This document shows, one piece after another, positions 10,274-19,836 of a stretch of 64,000 bases of DNA (position 1 is the stretch's first letter; every line of letters begins with the position of its first letter). The translations under genes were made by a program, and so were the position numbers. Under the pieces are notes generated by a model. That model worked only from the letters and a program-made list of their open reading frames with translations, ran no database searches and was not told the origin of the DNA. Source of the stretch: Thioclava sp. ES.031. Lineage in GTDB: Bacteria; Pseudomonadota; Alphaproteobacteria; Rhodobacterales; Rhodobacteraceae. Location: contig NZ_PDJO01000001.1 of NCBI RefSeq assembly GCF_002563775.1, positions 3,784,501 to 3,848,500 of the forward strand. The letters run 5' to 3'.

Positions 10274-11457
10274 GCGCGGCGGCGAAATCCGCGCTCGTCA
10301 TCGGTGGCGGCCCGGCGGGCCTGATGGCGGCCGAGGAACTGGCGCGGGCCGGCGTCTCCGTGACATTGGCGGAGGCCAAGCCGACGCTCGCGCGCAAATT
10401 CCTGATGGCGGGCAAATCCGGGCTGAACCTGACCAGGGATGAGCCGCTCGACGCCTTCCTGTCCCACTATTCCCACCCGCAGATCGCCGCGATTACCCGC
10501 GAATTCGGCCCCGAGGCGGCGCAGAATTTCGCCCGCGATCTGGGTGTCGAGCTGTTCACGGGCTCCACCGGCCGGGTCTTCCCGACAGTAATGAAAGCCT
10601 CGCCGATGCTGCGCGCCTGGATCGCGCGGCTCGAATCTTTCGGCGTCACGATCCGCACCCGCTGGCGCTGGCAGGGCTTCGACGGCGACGCGCTGGTTTT
10701 CGACACGCCCGAGGGACGTCAGAGCCTGAGGCCCGATGCCACGATCCTCGCGCTTGGCGGCGCGAGCTGGCCGCGGCTCGGCTCGGATGCGGCATGGGTG
10801 CCGCGGCTGAGCGCGAAAGGCGTGGAGATCGCCCCCTTCGCCCCCGCCAACATGGGCTTCGAGATCGACTGGTCGGCGCATATGGCAAGCCAGCTCGGCC
10901 AGCCCGTGAAAGGTGCGGCGCTGATCACGCCGACGCGGCGCACGCGCGGGGAATTCGTGATCTCGGAGCGCGGGCTCGAAGGCGGCGGCCTCTATGAACT
11001 CTCCGCCGAATTGCGCGAAGGCGTGCCGCTGAGCCTCGATCTCGCACCGGACCAAAGCGCCGAAGACCTCGCCGCGCGGCTCGCGAAAATCCCGCCGAAA
11101 CAGAGCTTGACCAACCGCCTGCGCAAAGGCGCGAAGCTGGACCCGGTGAAGCTCGCGCTTGCGCTGGAATGGGGTCGCCCGCTGCCCAAGGACCCGGCGC
11201 AACTCGCAGCGACGCTCAAATCCCTGCCCGTCCCGCTCGGCCCGCCGCGCCCGATCGCCGAGGCGATCTCCAGCGCGGGCGGCATCGCGTGGGACAGCCT
11301 CACCGACGATCTGGAACTGACCGCCCTGCCCGGCGTCTTCGCCGCGGGCGAGATGCTCGACTGGGAGGCCCCGACGGGCGGCTATCTGCTGACCGCGTGC
11401 CTCGCCTCCGGCCGCCATGCCGGACGCGCCGCGGCCCAACGGCTCTCTTCCCCTTGA
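10270..11457 (+). CDS. BaiN/HI0933-like flavoprotein (NAD(P)/FAD-dependent oxidoreductase)
   Basis: 395 residues from a GTG overlapping the holA stop. An FAD-binding Rossmann motif GGGPAG is at 12-17, followed by RKFLMAGKSGLNLT, a hallmark of the HI0933/TIGR03862 flavoprotein group. The C-terminal SAGGIAWDSLTD and GVFAAGEMLDWEAPTGGY segments complete the FAD fold. The physiological reaction is unknown for most members. Translational coupling to holA is probably only operon packing. Confidence 0.88.
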   Translation: MSAAAKSALVIGGGPAGLMAAEELARAGVSVTLAEAKPTLARKFLMAGKSGLNLTRDEPLDAFLSHYSHPQIAAITREFGPEAAQNFARDLGVELFTGSTGRVFPTVMKASPMLRAWIARLESFGVTIRTRWRWQGFDGDALVFDTPEGRQSLRPDATILALGGASWPRLGSDAAWVPRLSAKGVEIAPFAPANMGFEIDWSAHMASQLGQPVKGAALITPTRRTRGEFVISERGLEGGGLYELSAELREGVPLSLDLAPDQSAEDLAARLAKIPPKQSLTNRLRKGAKLDPVKLALALEWGRPLPKDPAQLAATLKSLPVPLGPPRPIAEAISSAGGIAWDSLTDDLELTALPGVFAAGEMLDWEAPTGGYLLTACLASGRHAGRAAAQRLSSP

Positions 11458-11460
11458 TGT

Positions 11461-11508
11461 AAATATCCCGGGGGAGGTCCGTAGGACCGGGGGCAGAGCC
11501 CCCTCTTT
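11461..11508 (+). terminator. Double hairpin with AAATATCC-type repeat, copy 3
   Basis: Three bases after the flavoprotein stop comes AAATATCCC and a G tract, then GGTCC-GTA-GGACC (11476-11488) and GGGGGC-AGA-GCCCCC (11489-11503), ending in TCTTT. It is a likely terminator for the leuS-to-flavoprotein operon and a member of the window's repeat family. Confidence 0.65.
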
Positions 11509-11535
11509 CCGCGTTGCTTGTCGCCCTCCGACGAC

Positions 11536-11550
11536 GGGGGCAGAGCCCCC
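11536..11550 (-). terminator. Second copy of the GGGGGC-AGA-GCCCCC hairpin
   Basis: A 15-base perfect copy of the hairpin at 11489-11503, immediately after the stop of the convergent GST gene. Each convergent gene thus has one copy; this one would serve the minus-strand transcript. No T-run is visible. Confidence 0.45.
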
Positions 11551-12147
11551 TCACCCGTCGCGCATCGCCACCGCGCGTTTGTACGCAGGCCGCGCCCGCA
11601 TCCGGTCGTGATATTCGCTCAGCCGATGCTCGACGATCGGGAATTTCGCCATCAGCGCCCAGTCGAGGCAATGCGCCAGGATGATGTCGGGCACGGTCAT
11701 TTCATCGCCCATCACGTACTCGCCCTCGCCCATCCGATGGATCAGCGTGCGCTGCGACCGCTCGAACTCCCAGCGCAGCGAATTCTTTATCCCTGACAGC
11801 CGCAACTCCTCGGGCAGGATGAAGCTGTGGCGTGCGGCAGTCCAAAGATTCGCGTCGAACTCATCGAGCAGGAATTGCGTCAGACTGTCCTGCCGCGCGC
11901 GTTCCAGCGTGCCTGCCTCATGCGTGAATTTCCCATGCGCATCCGCGAGATAGGTGAGAATCGCCGTGGAATCGGTGATCGGCGTGCCGTCGATGACCAG
12001 CACCGGCACCTTGCCCGCCGGGTTGAAAGCGACGACATCGTCCGAGCGCGGCGCGGCCCGCACATGCTGATACTCCGCGCCCAGTTCCTCCAGCATCCAC
12101 AGCACGCGCAGCGTCCGCGAGCCGACCGTTCCGATAACCGTATACAT
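11551..12147 (-). CDS. Glutathione S-transferase family protein
   Basis: 198 residues beginning MYTVIGTVGSRTLRVLWML; GGGAGG lies 5 bases upstream, and the much longer open frame has no better start. The N-terminal thioredoxin-like domain has the SRTLR active-site region and the glutathione-contacting segments GKVPVLVIDG and ITDSTAILTYLA. The C-terminal helical domain includes MTVPDIILAHCLDWA. GSTs conjugate or reduce electrophiles with glutathione; the substrate here is unknown. Confidence 0.9.
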   Translation of the reverse strand: MYTVIGTVGSRTLRVLWMLEELGAEYQHVRAAPRSDDVVAFNPAGKVPVLVIDGTPITDSTAILTYLADAHGKFTHEAGTLERARQDSLTQFLLDEFDANLWTAARHSFILPEELRLSGIKNSLRWEFERSQRTLIHRMGEGEYVMGDEMTVPDIILAHCLDWALMAKFPIVEHRLSEYHDRMRARPAYKRAVAMRDG

Positions 12148-12319
12148 CCTGCCTCCCGTCGAAAGTCGCGACATTGGGCCACGGCTGCCGGGGAGGTTCA
12201 AGGGCAGCGCCCCATCATCTCCGCGCGATTGTGACCCGGACAAGCCCGCGATTGACGCGCTGCAGCATACATGTCGATATGCGGCCCGCGCGGAAGGGAG
12301 ATCCGCCGGGAGATGTAAA

Positions 12320-13555
12320 ATGACGCAAGCCAAATTGTTCACGCCGGTTCTGATCGGCGGTGCCGTGATCCTGATGCTGAGCTTCGCCATCCGGGCGAGC
12401 TTCGGCGTTTTCCAGATTCCGATCGCCAGCGAGTTCAACTGGCCACGCGCCGAATTCTCGCTCGCCATCGCGGTACAGAACCTCGCCTGGGGGATCGGAC
12501 AGCCGATCTTCGGCGCGATCGCCGAGCGTTGGGGCGACCGGCTTGCGATCGTCCTCGGCGCGCTGGTCTATGCGCTCGGTCTCGTGCTTTCGGCCTTCGC
12601 GGTGGAGCCGGGGCAGCATCAGCTTCTGGAAATCCTCGTGGGCTTCGGCATCGCGGGCACGGGCTTCGGCGTGATCCTCGCCGTGGTGGGCCGCGCGACC
12701 TCCGACGAGAACCGCTCGCTCGCGCTGGGTATCGCGACGGCGGCGGGCTCGGCAGGTCAGGTCTTCGGCGCGCCCATGGCGGAGCTGCTGCTCGGCCATT
12801 TCCCGTGGCAGACGGTCTTCGTGATCTTCGCCGCCGTGATCCTCGCCTCGCTGGCCTTCCTGCCGCTGATCCGCGCGCCCGAGCGCGCCAGCCGTGAGGA
12901 AATGGCCGAAAGCATGGGCAGCGTCCTGATGCGCGCCTTCCGCGATCCGTCCTACACGCTGATCTTCCTCGGCTTCTTCTCCTGCGGCTATCAGCTGGGC
13001 TTCATCACCGCGCATTTCCCCGCGATGGTGACCGAGATGTGCGGCGCGGTGCCACCCGGATCGCTGCTCGCCGGAATCGGGATCGAGACGACCTCGGCGC
13101 TCGGCGCTGCCGCGATCTCGGTGATCGGCCTCGCCAATATTGCGGGCACGATCTTCGCGGGTTGGGCGGGCAAGCGCTATTCGAAGAAGTACCTTCTGGC
13201 GGGGGTGTATCTGCTGCGCACCTTCGTCGCCGGCGCGTTCATCCTGACGCCGATGACGCCCGCGACGGTGCTGATCTTCTCGCTCGCGATGGGGGCGCTG
13301 TGGCTGGCGACGGTGCCGCTGACCTCGGGGCTGGTCGCGCATATCTACGGGCTGCGCTACATGGGCACGCTCTACGGGATCGTCTTCTTCTCGCACCAGG
13401 TGGGCGCGTTCCTCGGCGTCTGGCTGGGCGGCAAGCTCTACGACATCTACGGCGATTACACGCTGGTCTGGTGGGTCGGCGTGGGCGTGGGCGCCTTCTC
13501 GGCCATCGTGCATCTGCCGGTGCGCGAGAAGCGGGTCGAGCTTCAGCCCGCCTGA
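12320..13555 (+). CDS. MFS transporter, 12 membrane segments
   Basis: 411 residues, with GGGAGA ahead of the ATG. Hydrophobic segments run throughout, with the major-facilitator loop 2-3 motif present as GAIAERWGDR and a related loop GWAGKRYSKK in the second half. It resembles the oxalate/formate antiporter-like and monocarboxylate MFS group, often of unknown substrate. The 3' end overlaps the convergent epimerase gene by 13 bases. Confidence 0.88.
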   Translation: MTQAKLFTPVLIGGAVILMLSFAIRASFGVFQIPIASEFNWPRAEFSLAIAVQNLAWGIGQPIFGAIAERWGDRLAIVLGALVYALGLVLSAFAVEPGQHQLLEILVGFGIAGTGFGVILAVVGRATSDENRSLALGIATAAGSAGQVFGAPMAELLLGHFPWQTVFVIFAAVILASLAFLPLIRAPERASREEMAESMGSVLMRAFRDPSYTLIFLGFFSCGYQLGFITAHFPAMVTEMCGAVPPGSLLAGIGIETTSALGAAAISVIGLANIAGTIFAGWAGKRYSKKYLLAGVYLLRTFVAGAFILTPMTPATVLIFSLAMGALWLATVPLTSGLVAHIYGLRYMGTLYGIVFFSHQVGAFLGVWLGGKLYDIYGDYTLVWWVGVGVGAFSAIVHLPVREKRVELQPA

Positions 13556-14394
13556 TCGAGCAGCGCGCGCAGCCCTGCGCGGTAATCCGGATAGCGCAGC
13601 GTGACGCCAAGGTCGCGTTTGATCTTGTCGTTCCGCACCCGCTTGCTCTCGGCATAGAAGCTGCGCGCCATCGGGCTCAGATCGGCCTCGTCGAACGGCA
13701 CCTCGGGCGGCAGCGGCAGATCGAGCAGCTCCGCCGCATAGGCGATCACATCCTGCGGCGGGGCGGGATCGTCGTCGCAGACATTATAGACCGCGCCCGG
13801 ATCGGGATTGTCGATCGAGGCCAGCAGCACCTGCGCGATATCCTCGACATGAATGCGCGAGAAGACCTGCCCCTCCTTGACGATCCGCCGGGCTGTGCCC
13901 TGCCGTACCTTCTCGAAGGGCCCGCGCCCGGGGCCGTAGATCCCCGCGAGCCGGAAGATATGCAGCGGCAGGTCATGGGCTGCGGCCAGCGCGCCCCAAG
14001 CCGCCTCGGCCTCTACCCGCGCCTGTCCGCGCTTGGTCGAAGGGGTCAGCGGCGTCGCCTCGTCGACCCAGCCGCCCGCGTGATCGCCATAGACGCCGAC
14101 GGTCGAAAGATAGCCGATCCACTCCAAATGCTGCGATGCAGCAATTTCGGAATGCTGCGCAGCGAGAACCGGGTCTCCTTCCGGTCCCGGCGCCACGGAA
14201 CTCAGCAGATGCGTCGCCTGATCGAGCGGCAGAGGCCCACCTTCCCAGACCAGCGGCTCCACTCCTTCGCTGCGCAGCATTTCGGCCTTCTCGGCGCTGC
14301 GCGTGGTGCCGATCACCCGCCAGCCGCTTGCCAGAAGAAGCGGTGCGAGCGCACGGGCCGAATAGCCATGTCCGATGGAAAGAAGCGTCGGCAT
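13543..14394 (-). CDS. Extended SDR / NAD-dependent epimerase-like protein
   Basis: 283 residues from ATG 14394, which follows an AAGGGGG ribosome site by 5 bases; an ATG 27 bases further upstream lacks one. The N-terminus LLSIGHGYSARALAP is an atypical G-x-G-x-x-A dinucleotide motif as in YeeZ-like proteins. The middle has YLSTVGVYGDHAGGWVDE and RLAGIYGPGR, and the end IKRDLGVTLRYPDYRAGL, all characteristic of sugar-nucleotide epimerase-type SDRs. The canonical YxxxK is not evident, so catalysis is uncertain. Substrate unknown. Confidence 0.82.
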   Translation of the reverse strand: MPTLLSIGHGYSARALAPLLLASGWRVIGTTRSAEKAEMLRSEGVEPLVWEGGPLPLDQATHLLSSVAPGPEGDPVLAAQHSEIAASQHLEWIGYLSTVGVYGDHAGGWVDEATPLTPSTKRGQARVEAEAAWGALAAAHDLPLHIFRLAGIYGPGRGPFEKVRQGTARRIVKEGQVFSRIHVEDIAQVLLASIDNPDPGAVYNVCDDDPAPPQDVIAYAAELLDLPLPPEVPFDEADLSPMARSFYAESKRVRNDKIKRDLGVTLRYPDYRAGLRALLDQAG

Positions 14395-14481
14395 CACGGC
14401 CCCCTTTTGCGTTTCTGTCATCCGTCATAGGTAGAGGCTGTGTGAAGGCATAACAACGTCTCTTGAACCTTCCCGCACGCA

Positions 14482-16299
14482 ATGACAGGCTTGGACATGG
14501 AACAGAAGAACAAGATCAAATCCTGGCCCGAAGCCGCACCGCGATTGATTGCCGTGGCTGCCGGGCGCGAACCCGCCGACCTCGTGATCCGGGGTGGCAA
14601 ATGGGTCAATGTCCACACGCGTGAGGTTCTCGAGGGCTACGATATTTCCGTGGCCGAGGGGCGATTTGCCGCCGTGGCCCCCGATCTGTCGGACAGTATC
14701 GGACCCGACACCGAAGTGATCGAGGCCGAGGGGCGCTACATGGTGCCGGGCCTGTGCGACGCGCATATGCATATCGAGAGCGGCATGCTCACGCCCGCTG
14801 AATTCGCCGCCGCGGTGATCCCGCATGGCACGACGAGCATGTTCACCGATCCGCATGAGATCGCGAATGTGCTGGGGCTCGACGGCGTGCGGATGATGCA
14901 TGACGAGGCGCTGATGCAGCCGGTCAACATCTTCACCCAGATGCCCTCCTGCGCGCCCTCCGCGCCGGGGCTGGAGACCACGGGTTTCGAGATCACCCCC
15001 GAGGACGTGGCCGAGGCGATGACATGGCCCGGCATCATCGGTCTGGGCGAGATGATGAACTTCCCCGGCGTGATCAATGCCGATCCTAAGATGCTCGCCG
15101 AAATCGCGGCGACGCAGAACGCGCATAAGACCGTGGGCGGACATTACGCCTCCCCCGATCTGGGCGCGCCGTTCCGCGCCTATGTCGCGGGCGGGCCCGC
15201 CGACGATCACGAGGGCACCTGCGAGGCCGATGCGATCGCGCGGGTGCGTAACGGGATGCGCTCGATGATGCGGCTGGGCTCCGCTTGGTATGACGTGGAG
15301 ACGCAGATCACCGCCGTCACCGAGAAGGGTCTCGATCCGCGCAACTTCATCCTGTGCACCGATGACTGCCATTCGGGCACGCTGGTGAATGACGGGCATA
15401 TGAACCGCGTCTTCCGCCATGCGGTGGCGTGCGGAGCCGATCCTCTGGTCGCGCTGCAGATGTGTACACTCAACACCGCGACGCATTTCGGGCTGGAGCG
15501 CGAGCTGGGCTCGATCACGCCGGGCCGCCGGGCCGATGTGATCCTGACCTCGGACCTCGCGACCCTGCCGGTCGAGCAGGTCATCGCGCGGGGCAAGACG
15601 GTCGCGAAGGAGGGCAAGCTGCTGGCGGAATGCCCGCATTACAACTGGCCCGACAGCGCCCGCAACACGGTGCATCTGGGCAAGCCCCTGACGGCGGCGG
15701 ATTTCGAGATTAAAGCGCCGGAGGGCGCCAACACCGTCACCGCCCGCGTGATCGGCGTGGTCGAGAACCAGGCCCCCACTAAGGCGCTGACGGCGGAGCT
15801 GGACGTGACCGACGGGCTCGCCCAGCCCGACACCGCCAAGGACATCGCGCAGATCGCGCTGGTGGAACGCCATCAGGGCACCGGCGGCGTCACCAACGGC
15901 TTCGTCTCGGGCTTCGGCTACAAGGGGCGCATGGCCATGGGCTCGACCGTGGCCCATGACAGCCACCACATGATCGTGGTCGGCACCGACCGCGAGATGA
16001 TGGCCGCCTGCGCCAATGCGCTTGGCGAGATGGGCGGCGGGGTCTCCGTCTGGAAGGACGGCGAAGAGATCGCCGCCGTGCCGCTGCCGATCGCAGGGCT
16101 GATGTCGGACGATCCGGCACAAACGGTGGCCGCGCGCGCCGCCAAGATGGTCGAGGCGATGGGCGCCTGCGGCTGCACTTTGAATAACGCTTACATGCAG
16201 CATTCGCTGCTCGCGCTCGTCGTCATTCCCGAGATCCGCATTTCGGATCTGGGCCTCGTCGACGTGACGCGTTTTGAACTGACGGATCTTTTTGAATGA
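14482..16299 (+). CDS. ade: Adenine deaminase
   Basis: 605 residues; an alternative ATG at 14497 is possible, since neither start has a clear ribosome site. It converts adenine to hypoxanthine and ammonia. The amidohydrolase fold shows DAHMHIESGML with metal ligands His95 and His97, the PHGTTSMFTDPHEIANV segment, LCTDDCHSGTL and the C-terminal HDSHHMIVVG typical of the binuclear-metal adenine deaminase family. The stop overlaps the AMP nucleosidase start (ATGA), so the two are almost certainly co-translated. Confidence 0.95.
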   Translation: MTGLDMEQKNKIKSWPEAAPRLIAVAAGREPADLVIRGGKWVNVHTREVLEGYDISVAEGRFAAVAPDLSDSIGPDTEVIEAEGRYMVPGLCDAHMHIESGMLTPAEFAAAVIPHGTTSMFTDPHEIANVLGLDGVRMMHDEALMQPVNIFTQMPSCAPSAPGLETTGFEITPEDVAEAMTWPGIIGLGEMMNFPGVINADPKMLAEIAATQNAHKTVGGHYASPDLGAPFRAYVAGGPADDHEGTCEADAIARVRNGMRSMMRLGSAWYDVETQITAVTEKGLDPRNFILCTDDCHSGTLVNDGHMNRVFRHAVACGADPLVALQMCTLNTATHFGLERELGSITPGRRADVILTSDLATLPVEQVIARGKTVAKEGKLLAECPHYNWPDSARNTVHLGKPLTAADFEIKAPEGANTVTARVIGVVENQAPTKALTAELDVTDGLAQPDTAKDIAQIALVERHQGTGGVTNGFVSGFGYKGRMAMGSTVAHDSHHMIVVGTDREMMAACANALGEMGGGVSVWKDGEEIAAVPLPIAGLMSDDPAQTVAARAAKMVEAMGACGCTLNNAYMQHSLLALVVIPEIRISDLGLVDVTRFELTDLFE

Positions 16300-17771
16300 A
16301 CGAAACTCTTGAACTCATCACCCCGGAAACCGCAGCTGCGGAGACCTTCACCGATGCCGCCGAGGCGGTTGCCCGGCTCGAGGCGCTCTATGACGAGGCG
16401 ACCGCCTTCCTGCTCGAGAAATTCAATGAGACGCTGGAGAGCAAAACCGCGCGGAACCGCTTTCGCGCCTTCTACCCGGAGGTGCGCATCTCCGTTTCCT
16501 CGCATATCAAGGCCGATAGCCGCTTGAGCTTCGGCCATGTGGCGCTGCCGGGCACCTACACCGCGACGATCACGCGGCCCGATCTGTTCCGAAACTACCT
16601 GACGCAGCAGCTGGGCCTGCTGATCAAGAACCACAACATTCCGGTCACGATCGGCCCCTCGGACACGCCGATCCCGGTGCATTTCGCCGTGGCTGCGCAT
16701 CCAGAAGTGACCGTGCCGCAGGAAGGCGTTCTCGATTTCTCGCTGCGCGACGTGTTCGACGTGCCGGACCTTGCGGGGATGAACGACGATATCGTCAACG
16801 GCATGGCGGGGCCGAACCCGGATGGCTCGGGCCACCTCGCGCCGTTCACCGCGCAGCGGGTGGATTACTCGCTGGCGCGCCTGTCGCATTACACCGCGAC
16901 CAAGGCCGAGCATTTCCAGAACCACGTGCTGTTCACGAACTACCAGTTCTATGTGGACGAGTTCGAGGCCGTCGCGCGGCGTCTGCTGGGCGACAAGGAC
17001 TCGGGCTACACGAGCTTCGTGGCTCCCGGCAATCAGGAGATCACCGACCCGCAGGACGAGATTCCGGGCCTCGCGAAACTGCCGCAGATGCCCGCCTATC
17101 ACCTCAAGCGCGCCGATGGCGGCGGGATCACGCTGGTCAATATCGGCGTCGGCCCGTCCAACGCGAAGACCGCGACGGACCACATCGCGGTGCTGCGCCC
17201 GCATGCCTGGCTGATGGTCGGTCACTGCGCGGGTCTGCGCAATTCGCAGCAGCTTGGGGACTTCGTCCTCGCCCATGCCTATCTGCGCGAAGACCATGTG
17301 CTCGACGACGACCTGCCCGTCTGGGTGCCGATCCCGGCGCTGGCCGAGATCCAGATCGCGCTGCAGGAAGCGGTGGCCGAAGTGACGAAGCTGGAAGGCT
17401 ACGAGCTGAAGCGGATCATGCGGACCGGCACCGTCGCCACCATCGACAACCGCAACTGGGAGTTGAGAGACCAATCCGGCCCGGTCCATCGGCTGAGCCA
17501 GTCGCGCGCGGTTGCGCTCGATATGGAAAGCGCGACGATCGCGGCGAACGGCTTCCGGTTCCGGGTGCCCTACGGCACGCTTCTGTGCGTGTCCGACAAA
17601 CCGCTGCATGGCGAGCTGAAGCTGCCGGGCATGGCCACCGAATTCTACCGCACCCAGGTTGCGAGCCATTTGCTCATCGGCATCCTCGCAATGGAGAAAC
17701 TTCGCGAGATGCCTCTGGATCGTATTCACAGCCGGAAATTGCGTAGCTTCGAGGAAACAGCTTTTCTGTGA
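16296..17771 (+). CDS. amn: AMP nucleosidase
   Basis: 491 residues. It hydrolyses AMP to adenine and ribose 5-phosphate. The N-terminal regulatory domain is followed by a nucleoside-phosphorylase-like domain (about 285-480) with VGPSNAKTATDHIAVLRP, MVGHCAGLR, the DMESAT motif near 409 and the SDKPLHGELK segment near 433, all as in Amn. Coupled by ATGA to ade, the pair forms a path from AMP to hypoxanthine that bypasses AMP deaminase. Confidence 0.95.
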   Translation: MNETLELITPETAAAETFTDAAEAVARLEALYDEATAFLLEKFNETLESKTARNRFRAFYPEVRISVSSHIKADSRLSFGHVALPGTYTATITRPDLFRNYLTQQLGLLIKNHNIPVTIGPSDTPIPVHFAVAAHPEVTVPQEGVLDFSLRDVFDVPDLAGMNDDIVNGMAGPNPDGSGHLAPFTAQRVDYSLARLSHYTATKAEHFQNHVLFTNYQFYVDEFEAVARRLLGDKDSGYTSFVAPGNQEITDPQDEIPGLAKLPQMPAYHLKRADGGGITLVNIGVGPSNAKTATDHIAVLRPHAWLMVGHCAGLRNSQQLGDFVLAHAYLREDHVLDDDLPVWVPIPALAEIQIALQEAVAEVTKLEGYELKRIMRTGTVATIDNRNWELRDQSGPVHRLSQSRAVALDMESATIAANGFRFRVPYGTLLCVSDKPLHGELKLPGMATEFYRTQVASHLLIGILAMEKLREMPLDRIHSRKLRSFEETAFL

Positions 17772-17902
17772 CGTGGGAAAAACCCGTGTAATCTGGGAAA
17801 AGGGCTTGCCATGCTCAATAAAAACGTGTGGAACATGGCCCACCAACCGTGCAACGCGGACGAAATTGACCCTGGATTACCGGGGCGGAGAGAGGAACGA
17901 AT

Positions 17903-18190
17903 ATGTCGAAACCGATGACCAAGACCCAGCTGGTGGCAGCCCTCGCCGAGGCGATGGACGCCGACAAGAAGACGGCTTCGGCCGCACTCGACGCGATCAC
18001 CGACGTCGTCACCAAAGAAGTGTCGAACGGCGGCGCCGTTACCCTGCCGGGCATTGGCAAAGTCTACTGCCGCGAGCGCCCCGAGCGCATGGTCCGCAAC
18101 CCGGCCACCGGCGAGCAGATGCAGAAGCCGGCTGACAAGCAGGTCAAAGTGACCGTGGCGAAAGCGCTCAAGGACAGCGTCAACTCCTGA
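17903..18190 (+). CDS. HU-family nucleoid protein
   Basis: 95 residues, the standard HU size. MTKTQLVAALAEAMDADKKTA forms the N-terminal helices and VTLPGIGKVYCRERPERMVRNPATGEQM the beta arm that bends DNA, including the RNPATGE tip. A ribosome site (GGCGGAGAGAGG) precedes the ATG. It is transcribed alone, 131 bases after amn, and followed by a strong terminator. Confidence 0.94.
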   Translation: MSKPMTKTQLVAALAEAMDADKKTASAALDAITDVVTKEVSNGGAVTLPGIGKVYCRERPERMVRNPATGEQMQKPADKQVKVTVAKALKDSVNS

Positions 18191-18228
18191 TCGCACCACT
18201 CTCTCAAGAGAGGGACAGCCAAGTTTTT

Positions 18229-18261
18229 AGGGCGCCCGCGAGCAATCGGGGCGCCCTTTTT
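18229..18261 (+). terminator. Rho-independent terminator after HU gene
   Basis: AGGGCGCCC / GGGCGCCCT stem (18229-18237, 18249-18257) with an 11-base loop, directly followed by a T-run. Confidence 0.9.
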
Positions 18262-18277
18262 CAGGCCCGGAGGAAAG

Positions 18278-19153
18278 ATGGATCTGCGCGCGATCGGAAT
18301 GGGGCTCGCCTTTGCCCTTATGTGGTCTTCGGCTTTCACATCCACGCATATCATCGTGGCAGATGCACCGCCCCTTGCAGCCCTTGCCCTGCGCTTCGCG
18401 CTGTCCGGGGGGATCGGCATCGTGCTGGCACTGGCCTTCGGCCAAAGCTGGCGGCTAAGCCGGGCGCAGTGGCGCGCCACGATCATTTTCGGAATTTGCC
18501 AAAACGCGCTCTACCTAGGGTTTAACTGGGTCGCGATGACCACGGTCGAAGCCTCGGTCGCGGCGATCATCGCCTCGACCATGCCGCTGATCGTCGGCGC
18601 ACTCGGCTGGATCGTCTTCCGCGACCGGATTCCGCCCCTCGGCATCGCCGGGCTGGTGGCAGGCTTCGCGGGCGTCGGCATCATCATGGGCGCGCGGCTG
18701 CAAGGCGGGATCGACCCGTTCGGGCTGGGCCTCTGCGTCGCGGGCGCGCTGGCGCTGGCGGTGGCGACGCTCACCGTGCGCGGCGCGAGCGGCGGCGGGG
18801 GCGGCGTGCTGATGATCGTCGGCCTGCAGATGCTGGTGGGCTCCGTGAGCCTCGCCGTGGTCTCCGCCTTCACCGAGCATCTCTCCGTCGAGGTAACGCC
18901 GACACTGGCCTTCGCCTTCACCTATACGGTGATCGTGCCGGGGCTGATGGCGACCTGGGTCTGGTTCCGGCTGGTGGGCCGCATCGGCGCGGTGCGCGCG
19001 GCGACCTTCCACTTCCTGACGCCCGTCTTCGGCGTCGCCATCGCCTGGGCGGTGCTGGGCGAGCATGTCGACTGGCACGACGCGCTTGGCGTGCTGGTGA
19101 TCGCAGGCGGCATTCTCGCGGTGCAAATCTCAAAGCAAGAGGCGCGGCGGTGA
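18278..19153 (+). CDS. DMT/EamA-family transporter
   Basis: 291 residues, about ten hydrophobic helices arranged as two EamA repeats: the first includes MWSSAFTSTHIIVADAPPLAALALR, the second TFHFLTPVFGVAIAWAVLGE near the end. These are typically exporters of amino acids or other metabolites. GGAGGAAAG precedes the ATG. The stop overlaps the NnrU start, so the two share a transcript. Confidence 0.9.
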   Translation: MDLRAIGMGLAFALMWSSAFTSTHIIVADAPPLAALALRFALSGGIGIVLALAFGQSWRLSRAQWRATIIFGICQNALYLGFNWVAMTTVEASVAAIIASTMPLIVGALGWIVFRDRIPPLGIAGLVAGFAGVGIIMGARLQGGIDPFGLGLCVAGALALAVATLTVRGASGGGGGVLMIVGLQMLVGSVSLAVVSAFTEHLSVEVTPTLAFAFTYTVIVPGLMATWVWFRLVGRIGAVRAATFHFLTPVFGVAIAWAVLGEHVDWHDALGVLVIAGGILAVQISKQEARR

Positions 19154-19836
19154 GTGGCTGGACAGAATTCCTGCTTGCGGGATTTCTGTTCCTTGCCTCG
19201 CATGCGATCCCCTCTTTACCCCAGTTGAAGGCGCGCTTCGTGGCGCTTCTCGGGCCACGCGGCTGGACGATCGGCTTCGCGCTTCTCTCCACCGTGCTTT
19301 TGTTCTGGATGATCTTCGCCGCCGGGCGCGCGCCCTACGTGGCTCTTTGGCCGCAAGAGATCTGGGCGCGCTGGCTGGTCAATCTGGCGATGCCACTTGC
19401 GATCCTGCTGGGCAGTTTCGGGCTGGGTGCCCCCAATCCTTTCGCCTTCGAAGGCCACGCCACCGGGTTCGACCCGGACCGCCCCGGCATTGTCGGGCTG
19501 ACACGGCAACCGCTCCTCTGGGCGATCCTGATCTGGGCCAGCGCGCATCTGATCGCCAATGGCGATCTGGCGCATGTGATCCTCTTCGGTGCCTTCGCCC
19601 TCTTCACGACGCTGGGGATGCGCGCGCTCGAAGCGCGCAAGCGGCGGCAGATGGGCGCGGCCGATTGGCAGCGGCTGAGCGCCCATACAGCGCTCATTCC
19701 CGGCGCGGCGTTTCTTTCCGGTCGTTGGAAGCCGCGCGCGCGACCCTCACTGATCCGGCTGGGAATGGCGCTGCTGGTCTGGGCCGCGCTCTATCACCTG
19801 CATGCGCCGGTGATAGGCGTCAGCCCGCAGCCTTAA
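19150..19836 (+). CDS. NnrU family membrane protein
   Basis: 228 residues starting at a GTG that overlaps the preceding stop. Hydrophobic helices (FLLAGFLFLASHAIPS, IGFALLSTVLLFWMIFAAG, LVNLAMPLAILLGSFGLG) and the GLTRQPLLWAILIWASAHLIANGDLAHVILFG block are the NnrU/MAPEG-like signature. NnrU was linked to nitric-oxide-related denitrification in Rhodobacter, but many members lie, as here, outside denitrification clusters and have no proven role. It ends tail to tail with the next gene, sharing a 4-base TTAA for both stops. Confidence 0.88.
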   Translation: MSGWTEFLLAGFLFLASHAIPSLPQLKARFVALLGPRGWTIGFALLSTVLLFWMIFAAGRAPYVALWPQEIWARWLVNLAMPLAILLGSFGLGAPNPFAFEGHATGFDPDRPGIVGLTRQPLLWAILIWASAHLIANGDLAHVILFGAFALFTTLGMRALEARKRRQMGAADWQRLSAHTALIPGAAFLSGRWKPRARPSLIRLGMALLVWAALYHLHAPVIGVSPQP

